From positions 1 through 64,000 of the forward strand of contig UQAW01000013.1 in the NCBI GenBank assembly GCA_900539175.1: DNA of 64,000 bases. Reading direction: 5' to 3'. Positions 45,903 through 54,320 of the stretch are shown piece after piece. This DNA comes from an uncultured Lachnospiraceae bacterium. GTDB taxonomy: Bacteria > Bacillota > Clostridia > Lachnospirales > Lachnospiraceae. Each line of letters starts with the position of its first letter. Position 1 is the first letter of the stretch. The translations under genes were made by a program, and so were the position numbers. The notes below the pieces were generated by a model. That model ran no database searches, had not been told where the DNA came from, and was given only the letters and a program-made list of their open reading frames with translations.

Positions 45903-47307
45903 TCGTATTTCCTCCTATATGGACTTCTATCATTTGCTTTGTGTTTTCACTGATTTTAGCGGATTCTCCCATACGGTATCCTACAACCCAGAGCACTTCA
46001 CTCCCCTGAGCCAAAAGCAAAAGACTGTCACGTTCTTTCTGCGGTATCTTATTGTCAATCAGATAGTCCTTCAGCTTCTTGCGCCCGCCGGATGCATTAA
46101 TGACCAGATAGTCACCGCTTCTTCTGGTACGAAACACTGCATTCTGTTTTATTTTATCATAATCCAACCATTTCGTATACGTTTTTTCCACAATTCTTTG
46201 TCCACGATAAGGGGTAACTGCTGTTTGAATCGAAAAATCATGCCATTTCAAATCCAGAGAATCCTGCAGATAAATAAACTCCTCCCTTTTCTTCCCCTTC
46301 CCGTTGGATTCTCTTCGGGGATTCTCTATGAAAATTTCAATATTCGTATAATTTCTGACTGCCTGCATTCCATAGCCAAGAGAAACTCTTTTTCTGACCG
46401 GATGATCATAAAGCTTTCTCACACTTTCCACATGTATCCTTGTGATATCCTTACGTTTTCCACAAAGCCTTTCCATAACAGACAGGATGACCATTCTTTG
46501 AAGAAGCGGGGGCTTTTGAAAAAGCTTCCCGGTCAGCAAAACTTTCTCTTCCTGATTCTCTCTGATCCATTGCGTATCTTCCGCTTCCGCTTTTTTCGCC
46601 TGCTCTTCCAGATACTCCGAAACCTCAAGAATATCCTCAGAAACCGCAGATATATGTTCCACAGACCTGGGATTAATCCGTTCTGTCAGATACGCCAGTA
46701 CATGATGCCGGATCTGGTTTCTGGTATAATCATCACCTGCATTGGTACTGTCTTCACAGTATAATACCTGCCTCTCTTTCACATATTGCTCAATTTTCTG
46801 ACGATTTATACACAACAACGGATGAATCAGATGTTCTCTCACCGGACGAATGGCAGCTAATCCGCCAAGCGAAGTTCCCCTTGCCAGATGAAACAGGAAG
46901 GTTTCTGCAAGATCATTCTGGTGATGGGCAAGCGCAAGCTTTACGGCCCCATGTCTTTTCATACAATCTGCATAAGCTTCCTGACGTACACGGCGTCCCA
47001 TCTCTTCCGTTCCGATATGATTTTCTTTTGCAAGTCGCAGAACATCATAAGAATATTCATAATAAGGAATCCCCTTTTCCTGGCAGAGTTTTCTGCAATA
47101 GAAAGCATCCCGCTCTGCCTCAGCTCCGCGTATCCTATGATTAATATGTACGGCCTGCAGGAAACATTGCAGTTCCTCCTGAAATTCCGCCAGCAAAAGC
47201 AGCAGACATACGGAGTCTGCTCCTCCGGAAAGCCCTACCAGACAGATCTCCCCCGGAGAAATCATATGATATTTTCTGATATAAGCCAAAACCTCTTTCT
47301 GAATCAT
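45895..47307 (-). CDS. tilS: tRNA(Ile)-lysidine synthase
   Basis: Modifies C34 of tRNA-Ile(CAU) to lysidine, so that it reads AUA. 470 residues. N-type PP-loop GLSGGADSVCLLLL (about 24-37), then HINHRIRGAEAERDA and LALAHHQNDLAETFLFHLARG. C-terminal substrate-binding domains follow (KLKDYLIDNKIPQKERDSL). Essential in most bacteria. Nineteen bases after spoIIE. Confidence 0.95.
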   Translation of the reverse strand: MIQKEVLAYIRKYHMISPGEICLVGLSGGADSVCLLLLLAEFQEELQCFLQAVHINHRIRGAEAERDAFYCRKLCQEKGIPYYEYSYDVLRLAKENHIGTEEMGRRVRQEAYADCMKRHGAVKLALAHHQNDLAETFLFHLARGTSLGGLAAIRPVREHLIHPLLCINRQKIEQYVKERQVLYCEDSTNAGDDYTRNQIRHHVLAYLTERINPRSVEHISAVSEDILEVSEYLEEQAKKAEAEDTQWIRENQEEKVLLTGKLFQKPPLLQRMVILSVMERLCGKRKDITRIHVESVRKLYDHPVRKRVSLGYGMQAVRNYTNIEIFIENPRRESNGKGKKREEFIYLQDSLDLKWHDFSIQTAVTPYRGQRIVEKTYTKWLDYDKIKQNAVFRTRRSGDYLVINASGGRKKLKDYLIDNKIPQKERDSLLLLAQGSEVLWVVGYRMGESAKISENTKQMIEVHIGGNTNE

Positions 47308-47326
47308 GTATCGTACTCCGACTCTT

Positions 47327-48811
47327 TTATTTCTCCCAGACGCCTGCCACCAGAACCGTCATATCATCTTTTGCCTGATATCCGCAGTAGGCCATGACAC
47401 GTTCCAGAATACTTCTGCCAAATTCCTTGGGCGCGGTACTATGTATCTGCATGATGATTTCTTTCATAATCTCCTCTTCCTGAGACAGGGGCAGCGCATC
47501 CAGAACCCCATCCGTTACCATAATTACATAGTCTCCGTTATAGATTTTTTTTGAAGTAGTATCAAAATCAAGCTGCTGTACCAGACCGGCGGCAATACTT
47601 GTGGAGGTGATCGTCTCCACCCACTGATCTCGTTTAATAAATGTTGTAGCTGCTCCGGCCTTCAGAAAATCACAAATTCCACTGTAAAGATCCAATGAAC
47701 AAAGATCTACGGTGGAAAACATCCCATCATTTCTCTGAAGCACCAGAGCAGAATTAATCATCTTAGCTGCAGTCTCCTTGGAAAATCCGGAAGTGATAAA
47801 CTGCTCCAACAAATCCACGACTGCTTCACTTTCTTTGTTTGCATCTAATCCCGACCCCATGCCGTCTGAAAGACACATGACAAATTTCCCTTCACCGTCT
47901 GTACAGGCATAACTGTCTCCGGATATATTTTCATTTTCCTTTGTAACTTTTGCAACTCCATACAACACCCGATAATTTACATCTTCCATAAAGAGGACCG
48001 TCGTATATTCACCATTTAATATCGTATGTCCTTCCTTCACCGCAGTCATATTTGTTCCGCAGACTTTTGACAACTGACGGGCAATCTCATGTAACGTGAT
48101 ACACTGTCCGGTACGCGCCCGCATGGTAATATAAATCTGGATCTTTTCCACCGGCTTCTCAAGCATCCACATCTTCTTTACAATCACATGCTGCTTTCTC
48201 AGTACTTTCTGAACCTGCTCTTCCAGATTTTCCGGCACGGTGCTGATGCTGTAAATATCTTCCGCTGTTTTCTGCATGATATGCGCCACTTCATTGAGCT
48301 GTTCAGCTACTGCCAGACGATTTTCAATTAACTTATTATTCCAGACCAGAGCTTGTCTGGAACGGAAAAATAATTGTTTCAGCAGTTCCAGATAACGGGA
48401 ACCGCTGATACAGTGCAGCATCCAGTCTCCCTGCGCCCGATTGATCCGTTCTGCATCCCCCTCTTCCAGAATGCCGATCAGATCACAGGCCTGCTGATAA
48501 TTCAGATGATAACAAAGTCTCCAGCAAGAATCGAATTTGCTGCATCCGCTGCACACTTCCTCCTGTACCTGATTCAGGATCTCCTCCATCTCACCGTTGG
48601 ACAGATGCTCTTTCCGATATGGCATACTGTAAAATGTGTTTGCCAATCTCTGAAAAGAATGTGCATAACGCTCCATCTGTTCTTTCTGCGGATGCTTGTC
48701 ATAAATTTCCGACTCCATTCTGCTCTTTCTGGTTCTAAAAACAGTTTTTGCCATGTCCCGTACAATCAGCAGCCCGCCGATTGAGAGCATGGCAAGTATC
48801 CATCCCGGCAT
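47327..48811 (-). CDS. spoIIE: Short SpoIIE-like PP2C phosphatase
   Basis: Phosphatase that dephosphorylates SpoIIAA to release sigma-F and helps asymmetric septation. 494 residues from ATG 48811 (GAGGAGG eight bases upstream). A single N-terminal membrane helix (about 4-17), a middle regulatory region with clustered Cys (CSGCSKFDSCWRLC, about 90-103), and a C-terminal PP2C domain (GDSYAC, SDGMGSG, VTDGVLDA, KDDMTVLV). The usual multi-spanning N-terminal part of about 300 residues is missing (Bacillus protein is 827 aa). The promoter and the position in the cluster argue that this is the real SpoIIE. Confidence 0.88.
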   Translation of the reverse strand: MPGWILAMLSIGGLLIVRDMAKTVFRTRKSRMESEIYDKHPQKEQMERYAHSFQRLANTFYSMPYRKEHLSNGEMEEILNQVQEEVCSGCSKFDSCWRLCYHLNYQQACDLIGILEEGDAERINRAQGDWMLHCISGSRYLELLKQLFFRSRQALVWNNKLIENRLAVAEQLNEVAHIMQKTAEDIYSISTVPENLEEQVQKVLRKQHVIVKKMWMLEKPVEKIQIYITMRARTGQCITLHEIARQLSKVCGTNMTAVKEGHTILNGEYTTVLFMEDVNYRVLYGVAKVTKENENISGDSYACTDGEGKFVMCLSDGMGSGLDANKESEAVVDLLEQFITSGFSKETAAKMINSALVLQRNDGMFSTVDLCSLDLYSGICDFLKAGAATTFIKRDQWVETITSTSIAAGLVQQLDFDTTSKKIYNGDYVIMVTDGVLDALPLSQEEEIMKEIIMQIHSTAPKEFGRSILERVMAYCGYQAKDDMTVLVAGVWEK

Positions 48812-48847
48812 GCAATACTCCTCCTCTATACCCTGTACTAAAAGAGT

Positions 48848-48880
48848 ATTATAGCCGCTCATCTGTAAAAAAAATGTCAA
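48848..48880 (-). promoter_or_regulatory. spoIIE promoter with 21-base spacer (Spo0A type)
   Basis: TTGACA (48875-48880) and TATAAT (48848-48853) are perfect but 21 bases apart. The same unusual spacing is known for the Spo0A-activated spoIIE promoter of Bacillus. The -35 lies in TTTTTTGACA, close to the reverse 0A box TTCGACA. Confidence 0.65.
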
Positions 48881-48918
48881 AAAAGCTATAAAATCCCGAA
48901 AAACTTTTCGGCAAAAAA

Positions 48919-49248
48919 CTACTGTGCTTGTTCTTTGAATATAATCTCGTTCTCTTTCACAAGTCCCAGCTTCTCCTTTGCTGTCTTTTCCAGATATTCA
49001 TCACTTTGCATATATTCCTGCAGTTCTCTGATATCCGCAGTCCTCTGATTCTCTTCCTCAATCTGCTGCTCCAATTGTACAGTCTTCCTTTCATTCGCCG
49101 CAATCTTTATCTTCAGCGAATGACCTTCATAAAGTAATACTGCCAATAAAATACAGACAACCAAAGTAATACTGAGCATCGCTGCCTTATTCTGATGTCT
49201 CTGCGCTCTTGCCCGGTTTCTTCCGCCTGTGTTTCTTCTTTTTTCCAT
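48919..49248 (-). CDS. divIC: Septum formation initiator DivIC/FtsB family
   Basis: Bitopic division protein linking FtsL to the divisome. 109 residues. A basic cytoplasmic head (residues 1-22), one membrane helix (about 25-42), an extracellular coiled coil (about 45-80) and the family tail EYLEKTAKEKLGLVKENEIIF. The ATG at 49248 has AAGGGTG upstream. Its first 62 bases overlap the end of yabQ in another frame. Confidence 0.9.
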   Translation of the reverse strand: MEKRRNTGGRNRARAQRHQNKAAMLSITLVVCILLAVLLYEGHSLKIKIAANERKTVQLEQQIEEENQRTADIRELQEYMQSDEYLEKTAKEKLGLVKENEIIFKEQAQ

Positions 49249-49741
49249 CCGATTCACCCTTATTGTTCAGACTGTAACTATTATATCCCTTCTCAGCTAC
49301 CTCTGACTCTCCCTTTACGTCTGTCGCCTCTTTGTGTTTCTCCGACTTGGACCTCGCTATTAGTTTAACTCGAAACAACCTGGATTTCAACCTTTTTATT
49401 ACTTTTTTTACAATATTCGCCGGTAATTGCAGCACTTTAAGAACCTTTTTTAACAAGAAGCAGGAAACCCTGACAAAGTATGGACTGATACTCACATAAC
49501 AGGACAAACTTCCAATCAGCACACCTGCTCCCAGATATCCCCGCAGCATTCCGCTGTTTTCCTGGAAATACTGCGCAAACAAAAAGACTGCACAAAAAAT
49601 CCAGTAACACAGATCTTCAAAGGCCATAACTACCGTATTGTGTTTCACTACGTCTCTGCTGATCTTAAATAAATCATAAATAAGCACAAGCAACGCCCCG
49701 TACCAGATTGATTTCAAAAACAGCAGAAGTTCTCTGCTCAT
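49187..49741 (-). CDS. yabQ: Spore cortex biosynthesis protein YabQ
   Basis: Membrane protein needed for spore cortex formation. About 184 residues from ATG 49741. Hydrophobic segments around 7-25, 43-60 and 65-95 carry the conserved LIYDLFKISRDV motif. The C-terminal 55 residues are a charged, low-complexity tail (GKKKKHRRKKPGK) that overlaps the start of divIC by 62 bases. 18 bases downstream of yabP. Confidence 0.88.
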   Translation of the reverse strand: MSRELLLFLKSIWYGALLVLIYDLFKISRDVVKHNTVVMAFEDLCYWIFCAVFLFAQYFQENSGMLRGYLGAGVLIGSLSCYVSISPYFVRVSCFLLKKVLKVLQLPANIVKKVIKRLKSRLFRVKLIARSKSEKHKEATDVKGESEVAEKGYNSYSLNNKGESDGKKKKHRRKKPGKSAETSE

Positions 49742-49758
49742 ATACGCACTCATCCTTC

Positions 49759-50037
49759 TTACCCGAACAAATGCCTGAGAAGAGAACCGTCTTTTGCCTT
49801 CTGTCCCTTTGCACTGTACACCATACTTTCCACCTCTCCGTCCATATCCACTTCACCTTCCTCAAGCTGAAGCCTTCCCACATGCAGATTCTTTCCCCGG
49901 ACGATCAGCCTCCCTTCCGTAGTGTCCAACAGGATCTCATTTTCATCAAAAGAAAGCACGTCCACCACACCGCTTATCGTGCCGTTCTTTCTGTTCGTCA
50001 GCTTTATCTGATGCAGTCCGCCAAAACGTTCTTCCAC
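49759..50037 (-). CDS. yabP: Sporulation protein YabP
   Basis: Small protein of the YabP/YqfC family needed for cortex assembly; acts with YabQ in the mother cell. 92 residues, beta-rich: HQIKLTNRKNGTISGVVDVL, then EILLDTTEGRLIVRGKNLHV, LEEGEVDMDGEV. Start is GTG 50037 with GGAGG eight bases upstream. That ribosome site lies inside the 3' arm of a terminator hairpin. Confidence 0.92.
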   Translation of the reverse strand: MEERFGGLHQIKLTNRKNGTISGVVDVLSFDENEILLDTTEGRLIVRGKNLHVGRLQLEEGEVDMDGEVESMVYSAKGQKAKDGSLLRHLFG

Positions 50038-50038
50038 A

Positions 50039-50082
50039 CAAAAAAGCCTCCATATAATAACTTCTTTTTCATTATATGGGGG
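50039..50082 (-). terminator. Terminator overlapping the yabP ribosome site
   Basis: On the minus strand GCCCCCATATAAT pairs with ATTATATGGAGGC, followed by TTTTT. The GGAGG of yabP is part of the 3' arm, so the same hairpin can end rqcP transcription and mask yabP translation. Confidence 0.75.
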
Positions 50083-50108
50083 CTTTCTGCCTACTATTCC
50101 TTATTCAT

Positions 50109-50348
50109 TTATAAATATCGGTACAGTTTGTCCGCCTCTTCTTTACGGACAGTTTCCTGCACATTCAGAACTTCTACCTTTACCGATTTACTGCCAAACT
50201 GAATCTCCAGAATATCGCCTGCCTTCACCTGTGCCGACGCTTTTGCCGGTTTTTCATTCACAAGCACACGACCTGCATCACATGCCTCGTTGGCAACGGT
50301 TCTGCGTTTAATCAGTCTGGACACTTTCAAAAACTTATCAAGTCTCAT
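50109..50348 (-). CDS. rqcP: S4-domain RNA-binding protein RqcP (YabO/Hsp15-like)
   Basis: Binds stalled 50S-peptidyl-tRNA complexes and promotes poly-alanine tailing with RqcH. 79 residues, almost all S4 domain: MRLDKFLKVSRLIKRRTVAN, GRVLVNEKPAKAS, VKAGDILEIQFG. Follows hup by four bases; same order as in Bacillus (mazG, hup region, yabO, yabP). Confidence 0.92.
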   Translation of the reverse strand: MRLDKFLKVSRLIKRRTVANEACDAGRVLVNEKPAKASAQVKAGDILEIQFGSKSVKVEVLNVQETVRKEEADKLYRYL

Positions 50349-50352
50349 AGAA

Positions 50353-50625
50353 TTAGTTCATCATATCCTTTAAAGCTTTTCCTGCTTTGAACTTTGGTGT
50401 CTTGGACGCCTTGATCACCATAGTCTCACCTGTCTGAGGATTTCTTCCTTCTCTGGCTGCTCTCTCAGATACTTCAAATGTACCAAAACCTACCAGCTGC
50501 ACTTTGCCGCCTTTTTTCAGTTCATCTGCTACTACATCAATAAAAGCTTTTAATGCTGCTTCCGCATCCTTCTTGGACAACTGTGTCTGCTCAGCCATAG
50601 CTGCAACTAATTCTGTTCTGTTCAT
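50353..50625 (-). CDS. hup: DNA-binding protein HU
   Basis: Nucleoid protein that bends DNA. 90 residues, full length: MNRTELVAAMAEQTQLSKKD at the start, the GFGTFEV core and the beta-arm motif GRNPQTGE (about 61-68). ATG behind AGGAGG. Strong promoter upstream. Likely co-transcribed with rqcP. Confidence 0.97.
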   Translation of the reverse strand: MNRTELVAAMAEQTQLSKKDAEAALKAFIDVVADELKKGGKVQLVGFGTFEVSERAAREGRNPQTGETMVIKASKTPKFKAGKALKDMMN

Positions 50626-50728
50626 GAGTAATTCCTCCTGTGTTCTCTTTAAAAAAATAATATTTCAAAAGCTAGTTAACATCACATTTCTCTACTGATA
50701 TGCCTCTGTTATTTTAACTCTACACATA

Positions 50729-50757
50729 TTTATATACTGTGGTTTCCTTTTTGTCAA
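50729..50757 (-). promoter_or_regulatory. hup promoter
   Basis: TTGACA, 17 bases, TATAAA on the minus strand, about 100 bases before hup. It lies directly beyond the mazG stop. Confidence 0.8.
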
Positions 50758-50762
50758 GGAAT

Positions 50763-51446
50763 TTACTGGATTTCATAGCTTTTTAGACACTTTTCCAAAG
50801 ATTTTCCCAGCAACAACTCACTGTTGAAACCTTTCAATCTCGCATAATTGCAAAGCAGCAGCAACATATCTCCCACAGTTTCCCCGGATTCCGGAATGCC
50901 CTGTTCCTTCTCCAGCTGCACTACTTTCTGCTTCAATTCCTGGAGAGTTTCATCCGCATCGCTTCCGTATCCGTAATACTTGTCCATCTTTTTCAATACT
51001 TTGGATGACCGAATCAATGCCGGCAGCGCCTGGGGAACTGCGGCAATTTCCTCCTCCGGCGTCTGCCGGCTGTGCTCTTCCCGCTTCAAAGCGTCCCAGT
51101 CCGGCTTTTCTTCCGTATGCCCGCCGAACACATGTGGATGGCGATGAATCATCTTTCTGCTGATTCCATCCACCACGTCCTCGAAAGTAAAATATCCTTC
51201 TTCTTCGGCAAGCTGACTGTGAAAAATCACCTGCATCAGTACATCACCAAGTTCCTCACAGAGACTGTCCCAACCTTTTCCTTCCTGCAGCGTTTTGATT
51301 CCGTCTACTGCTTCATAGGCCTCCTCGATCATACAAGGAATCAAACTTTCGTGGGTCTGAACCTTGTCCCATGGACAGCCATTCTCGCCCCGAAGTTCTC
51401 TGATAATACCGCAGAATTGCTCAAATGTATACTTCTGGTCCATCAT
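50763..51446 (-). CDS. mazG: Nucleoside triphosphate pyrophosphohydrolase MazG
   Basis: House-cleaning enzyme that hydrolyses aberrant NTPs. 227 residues. The metal-binding helix motifs are EEAYEAVDGI (about 41-50) and EELGDVLMQVIFH (about 64-76), with CPWDKVQTHESL before them. A second helical half follows. Single-protein form without the methylase domain found in Bacillus YabN. Starts directly after the phosphoglucomutase stop. Confidence 0.93.
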   Translation of the reverse strand: MMDQKYTFEQFCGIIRELRGENGCPWDKVQTHESLIPCMIEEAYEAVDGIKTLQEGKGWDSLCEELGDVLMQVIFHSQLAEEEGYFTFEDVVDGISRKMIHRHPHVFGGHTEEKPDWDALKREEHSRQTPEEEIAAVPQALPALIRSSKVLKKMDKYYGYGSDADETLQELKQKVVQLEKEQGIPESGETVGDMLLLLCNYARLKGFNSELLLGKSLEKCLKSYEIQ

Positions 51447-53177
51447 TTACAGCATTTTCTGAATCATATCTACTACTTCTTTGCCCAGTGCTGCAGACTT
51501 CTGGTCAGCGTCTTCCAGAGAGGTTCCCTTGATTCCATAATAGAATTTTACTTTCGGCTCTGTACCGGAAGGTCTTACGCACAGCCATGCATCATCCGTA
51601 AGATCATAGTAGAGAACATTGGATTTCGGCAATCCCGTCGGTTTTGTCTCGCCGGTAGCAACATCCACAATCTTATCCTCTTTGTAATCACGTGCGGAAA
51701 CCACATCATAAGCACCGATCTTCTTCGGCGGATTTGCACGAAGCGTATTCAGGATCTCCTGAATCTTAGCCAGCCCTTCAATTCCTTTTAAGGTGATAGA
51801 CTGAATATCATCTTTATAATAGCCGTAACGCTCATACAGCTCGATCATTGCATCCCACAGGGTCATATTTCTGGTCTTGTAATATGCAGCCGCTTCACAC
51901 AGCGCCATAGTAGCTACAATCGCATCTTTGTCACGCGCATGGGTTCCAATCAGACATCCATAGGACTCTTCAAAGCCAAACAGATACGTTCCTTTTCCGC
52001 TCTCTTCAAAGCCCAGAATCTGCTGGCCGATGAACTTAAATCCGGTCAGAACCTCAATCAGCCGTACATCAAAATATCTCGCAATGGCATCTGCCATATT
52101 GCTTGTTACAATGGTCTTGATCAGCGCGCCGTCTTTTGGAAGTCCCTGCAGTTCTTTCTTCTGTCCGATCTCATAATCCGCAAGGAGACATCCGGACATA
52201 TTACCGGTCAATGTATGATATTCTCCATTTTTATCCTTTACACGTACACCAAGACGGTCTGCATCCGGATCTGTTGCCAGAACCAGATCTGCATCAATCT
52301 CTTTCGCAAGCTTCAATCCCAGCTCAAATGCTTCGTCTGCTTCCGGATTTGGATAGCTGACAGTCGGAAACTCTCCATCCGGCAGTTCCTGCTCTTTTAC
52401 GACATATACATTCTCAAATCCAAGTTCTTTCAACACACGGCGTGCCGGAATGTTTCCGGTTCCATGAAGAGGCGAATATACAATTTTCAATTCCTTTGCC
52501 ATCTCTTTGATGGCATCCATGTGTAATACCTGGCTTTTCAGTTCCTCAATGTATGGATCATCAATATCCGCACCAATCACCTGATAAACACCTGCAGCAA
52601 CAGCCTCTTCCTTGCTCATGGTCTTTACATGATTGTAATCGGTTACTTTTTTCACTTCATCCATAATTCCGCTGTCATGAGGCGGCGTGATCTGTGCACC
52701 ATCTTCCCAGTATACCTTGTATCCGTTGTATTCCGGCGGGTTGTGGCTGGCTGTAATGTTAATACCTGCGATACATCCCAGCTTTCTCACTGCATATGAC
52801 AATTCCGGTGTCGGACGTAAGGATTCAAAAATATAAGCCTTAATTCCATTGGCCGCCAGACAAAGAGCTGCTTCCTGTGCAAACTCCGGTGACATTCTTC
52901 TGGAATCATAAGCGATTGCAACACCTTTGGACTGGCCATCTACAGATGCAATATAGTTTGCCAGACCTTGTGTTGTCTTACGTACTACGTAAATATTCAT
53001 CCGATTCGTACCTGCACCGATAACTCCGCGCAATCCTGCTGTACCAAACTCCAGATCCATATAAAAACGCTCTTTAATCTCATTCTCATCGTCCGCAATC
53101 GCACGTAACTCAGCTTTCGTATCTTCATCAAAATATGGGTTCTCCAACCATGATTCATAGATAGCTTTGTAATCCAT
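51447..53177 (-). CDS. pgcA: Phosphoglucomutase/phosphomannomutase (alpha-D-phosphohexomutase)
   Basis: Interconverts glucose 1- and 6-phosphate (possibly also mannose forms), feeding glycolipid and polysaccharide synthesis. 576 residues, like PgcA of Bacillus. All four loops are present: phosphoserine TASHNPPEYNG (about 145-155), metal-binding DPDADRLG, sugar-binding FEESYG and phosphate-binding RPSGTEPK. ATG behind GGAGG. Own promoter; mazG is coupled downstream. Confidence 0.93.
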   Translation of the reverse strand: MDYKAIYESWLENPYFDEDTKAELRAIADDENEIKERFYMDLEFGTAGLRGVIGAGTNRMNIYVVRKTTQGLANYIASVDGQSKGVAIAYDSRRMSPEFAQEAALCLAANGIKAYIFESLRPTPELSYAVRKLGCIAGINITASHNPPEYNGYKVYWEDGAQITPPHDSGIMDEVKKVTDYNHVKTMSKEEAVAAGVYQVIGADIDDPYIEELKSQVLHMDAIKEMAKELKIVYSPLHGTGNIPARRVLKELGFENVYVVKEQELPDGEFPTVSYPNPEADEAFELGLKLAKEIDADLVLATDPDADRLGVRVKDKNGEYHTLTGNMSGCLLADYEIGQKKELQGLPKDGALIKTIVTSNMADAIARYFDVRLIEVLTGFKFIGQQILGFEESGKGTYLFGFEESYGCLIGTHARDKDAIVATMALCEAAAYYKTRNMTLWDAMIELYERYGYYKDDIQSITLKGIEGLAKIQEILNTLRANPPKKIGAYDVVSARDYKEDKIVDVATGETKPTGLPKSNVLYYDLTDDAWLCVRPSGTEPKVKFYYGIKGTSLEDADQKSAALGKEVVDMIQKML

Positions 53178-53244
53178 TTATGTTACCTCCATTTTGGTAT
53201 GTTTTCTTCGGAACCTCTGCGCCTCCTGGCATTCCGTTGATAAG

Positions 53245-53273
53245 ATTATATAACAAAACGGAGAAAAATGGAA
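53245..53273 (-). promoter_or_regulatory. Predicted promoter of the phosphoglucomutase gene
   Basis: TTCCAT, 17 bases, TATAAT on the minus strand, about 70 bases before the start and right after the CotS-like gene. Confidence 0.5.
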
Positions 53274-53276
53274 TGA

Positions 53277-54248
53277 CTAAAACGCATTTTTAAGGAAATG
53301 CTGCCAGTTTCCGTATTGCTGCTGCAGCTGTTCCAGCTTTTCTACGTTTTTCCCTGATATCCATACCTTGTTATTATTGGAATAATGATTCACAAGTTTC
53401 CAGAATTTCCACGGATAGGACAGCCGAAGTCTTAAATCGCACAGCTCCTGGCTGGACAGGGCCCGGACTTTCTGGTAGGTCTCCAGCATTCCCACTCCTA
53501 TGGCAATATCCCAGTTATGCTTTTCCAGTATTTTACGCATAAAATGATAAAGATCGGCGGTCTGAATATCATAGTTCCACTTGTCAAAATTGGTAATTAT
53601 CGTTCTGTTTCCCGCAAACAGCAGATTATGCTGATTATAATCACCATGACAGATGCTGCCCGCCGCCAGATTGTCCGCTCTCAGTTGTTCATAATCAGAA
53701 TTTTTAAGTTCTTCTACCATCTCTTCTCCGCAGCGTAAAAACAATTCCATGCTGGCGAGCAGCTTCATCTCAAACGCATTTTTCTTCTGACGCTTCTGAA
53801 TAAATTTTCTGGTTTTCCGAATCTCTGTATTATGACGGATACACTCGTGAATCAGCGACTCTCTTACATACTCTTCTTTTACTTCTAACTGCATCACCTT
53901 ATGTATTCCCGCCAGAACTTCTACTGCACGTTCAATATCAGTTATAGATCGGGTGTCACACTCTTTTCCTGTATACCAGTCCCTGACCACATAAGCATTT
54001 TCTTCTCTGTCACAGGACAGCAGTTCCCCTTCCAGATTTCTCCTCAGACAGTCCAGATAGGGAAAACCGGAATTTTTTACCTTTTCCATCAGCGCATACT
54101 GCTGTTCCAGTTTTTGCTTTGTTCCGCCGAATTCTTTGATACTAACCCACCCTTCCTGCGTTTCATACAGCAGAACGCCTCTGCCTTTGCAAGTTGTCTT
54201 TGGTGTCAGTCCGTATTGTTCCAATATCCATAAACCACGATCGTACAC
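53277..54248 (-). CDS. CotS-family spore coat protein (kinase-like fold)
   Basis: 323 residues from GTG 54248 (AGGGGG seven bases upstream). Resembles the CotS/YutH/YsxE family, which has an aminoglycoside-phosphotransferase fold. Visible: KGRGVLLYETQEGWVSIKEF near the N-terminus (Lys in beta-3), ICHGDYNQHNLLF as catalytic loop (about 219-231), and NFDKWNYD in place of the DFG-like aspartate segment. The HGDYNQHN loop is preserved, so activity is possible. Members associate with the outer spore coat; function is otherwise poorly known. Confidence 0.85.
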   Translation of the reverse strand: MYDRGLWILEQYGLTPKTTCKGRGVLLYETQEGWVSIKEFGGTKQKLEQQYALMEKVKNSGFPYLDCLRRNLEGELLSCDREENAYVVRDWYTGKECDTRSITDIERAVEVLAGIHKVMQLEVKEEYVRESLIHECIRHNTEIRKTRKFIQKRQKKNAFEMKLLASMELFLRCGEEMVEELKNSDYEQLRADNLAAGSICHGDYNQHNLLFAGNRTIITNFDKWNYDIQTADLYHFMRKILEKHNWDIAIGVGMLETYQKVRALSSQELCDLRLRLSYPWKFWKLVNHYSNNNKVWISGKNVEKLEQLQQQYGNWQHFLKNAF

Positions 54249-54265
54249 GCATGTTCCCCCTTTTT

Positions 54266-54295
54266 TTGCTTGATGATTTCTCGTCTCTCTATAGT
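54266..54295 (+). promoter_or_regulatory. Candidate promoter for hairpin element 2
   Basis: TTGCTT, 18 bases, TATAGT on the plus strand, ending about 25 bases before the conserved 5' motif of the element. Modest match; supports plus-strand transcription. Confidence 0.35.
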
Positions 54296-54320
54296 ATGCG
54301 GGGTGGCGGTGGTTCATGAT

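Noticed and set aside
45919..46764. 281-codon plus-strand frame opposite tilS
   Set aside because: Antisense shadow of an intact tilS with no start signal or recognisable motif.
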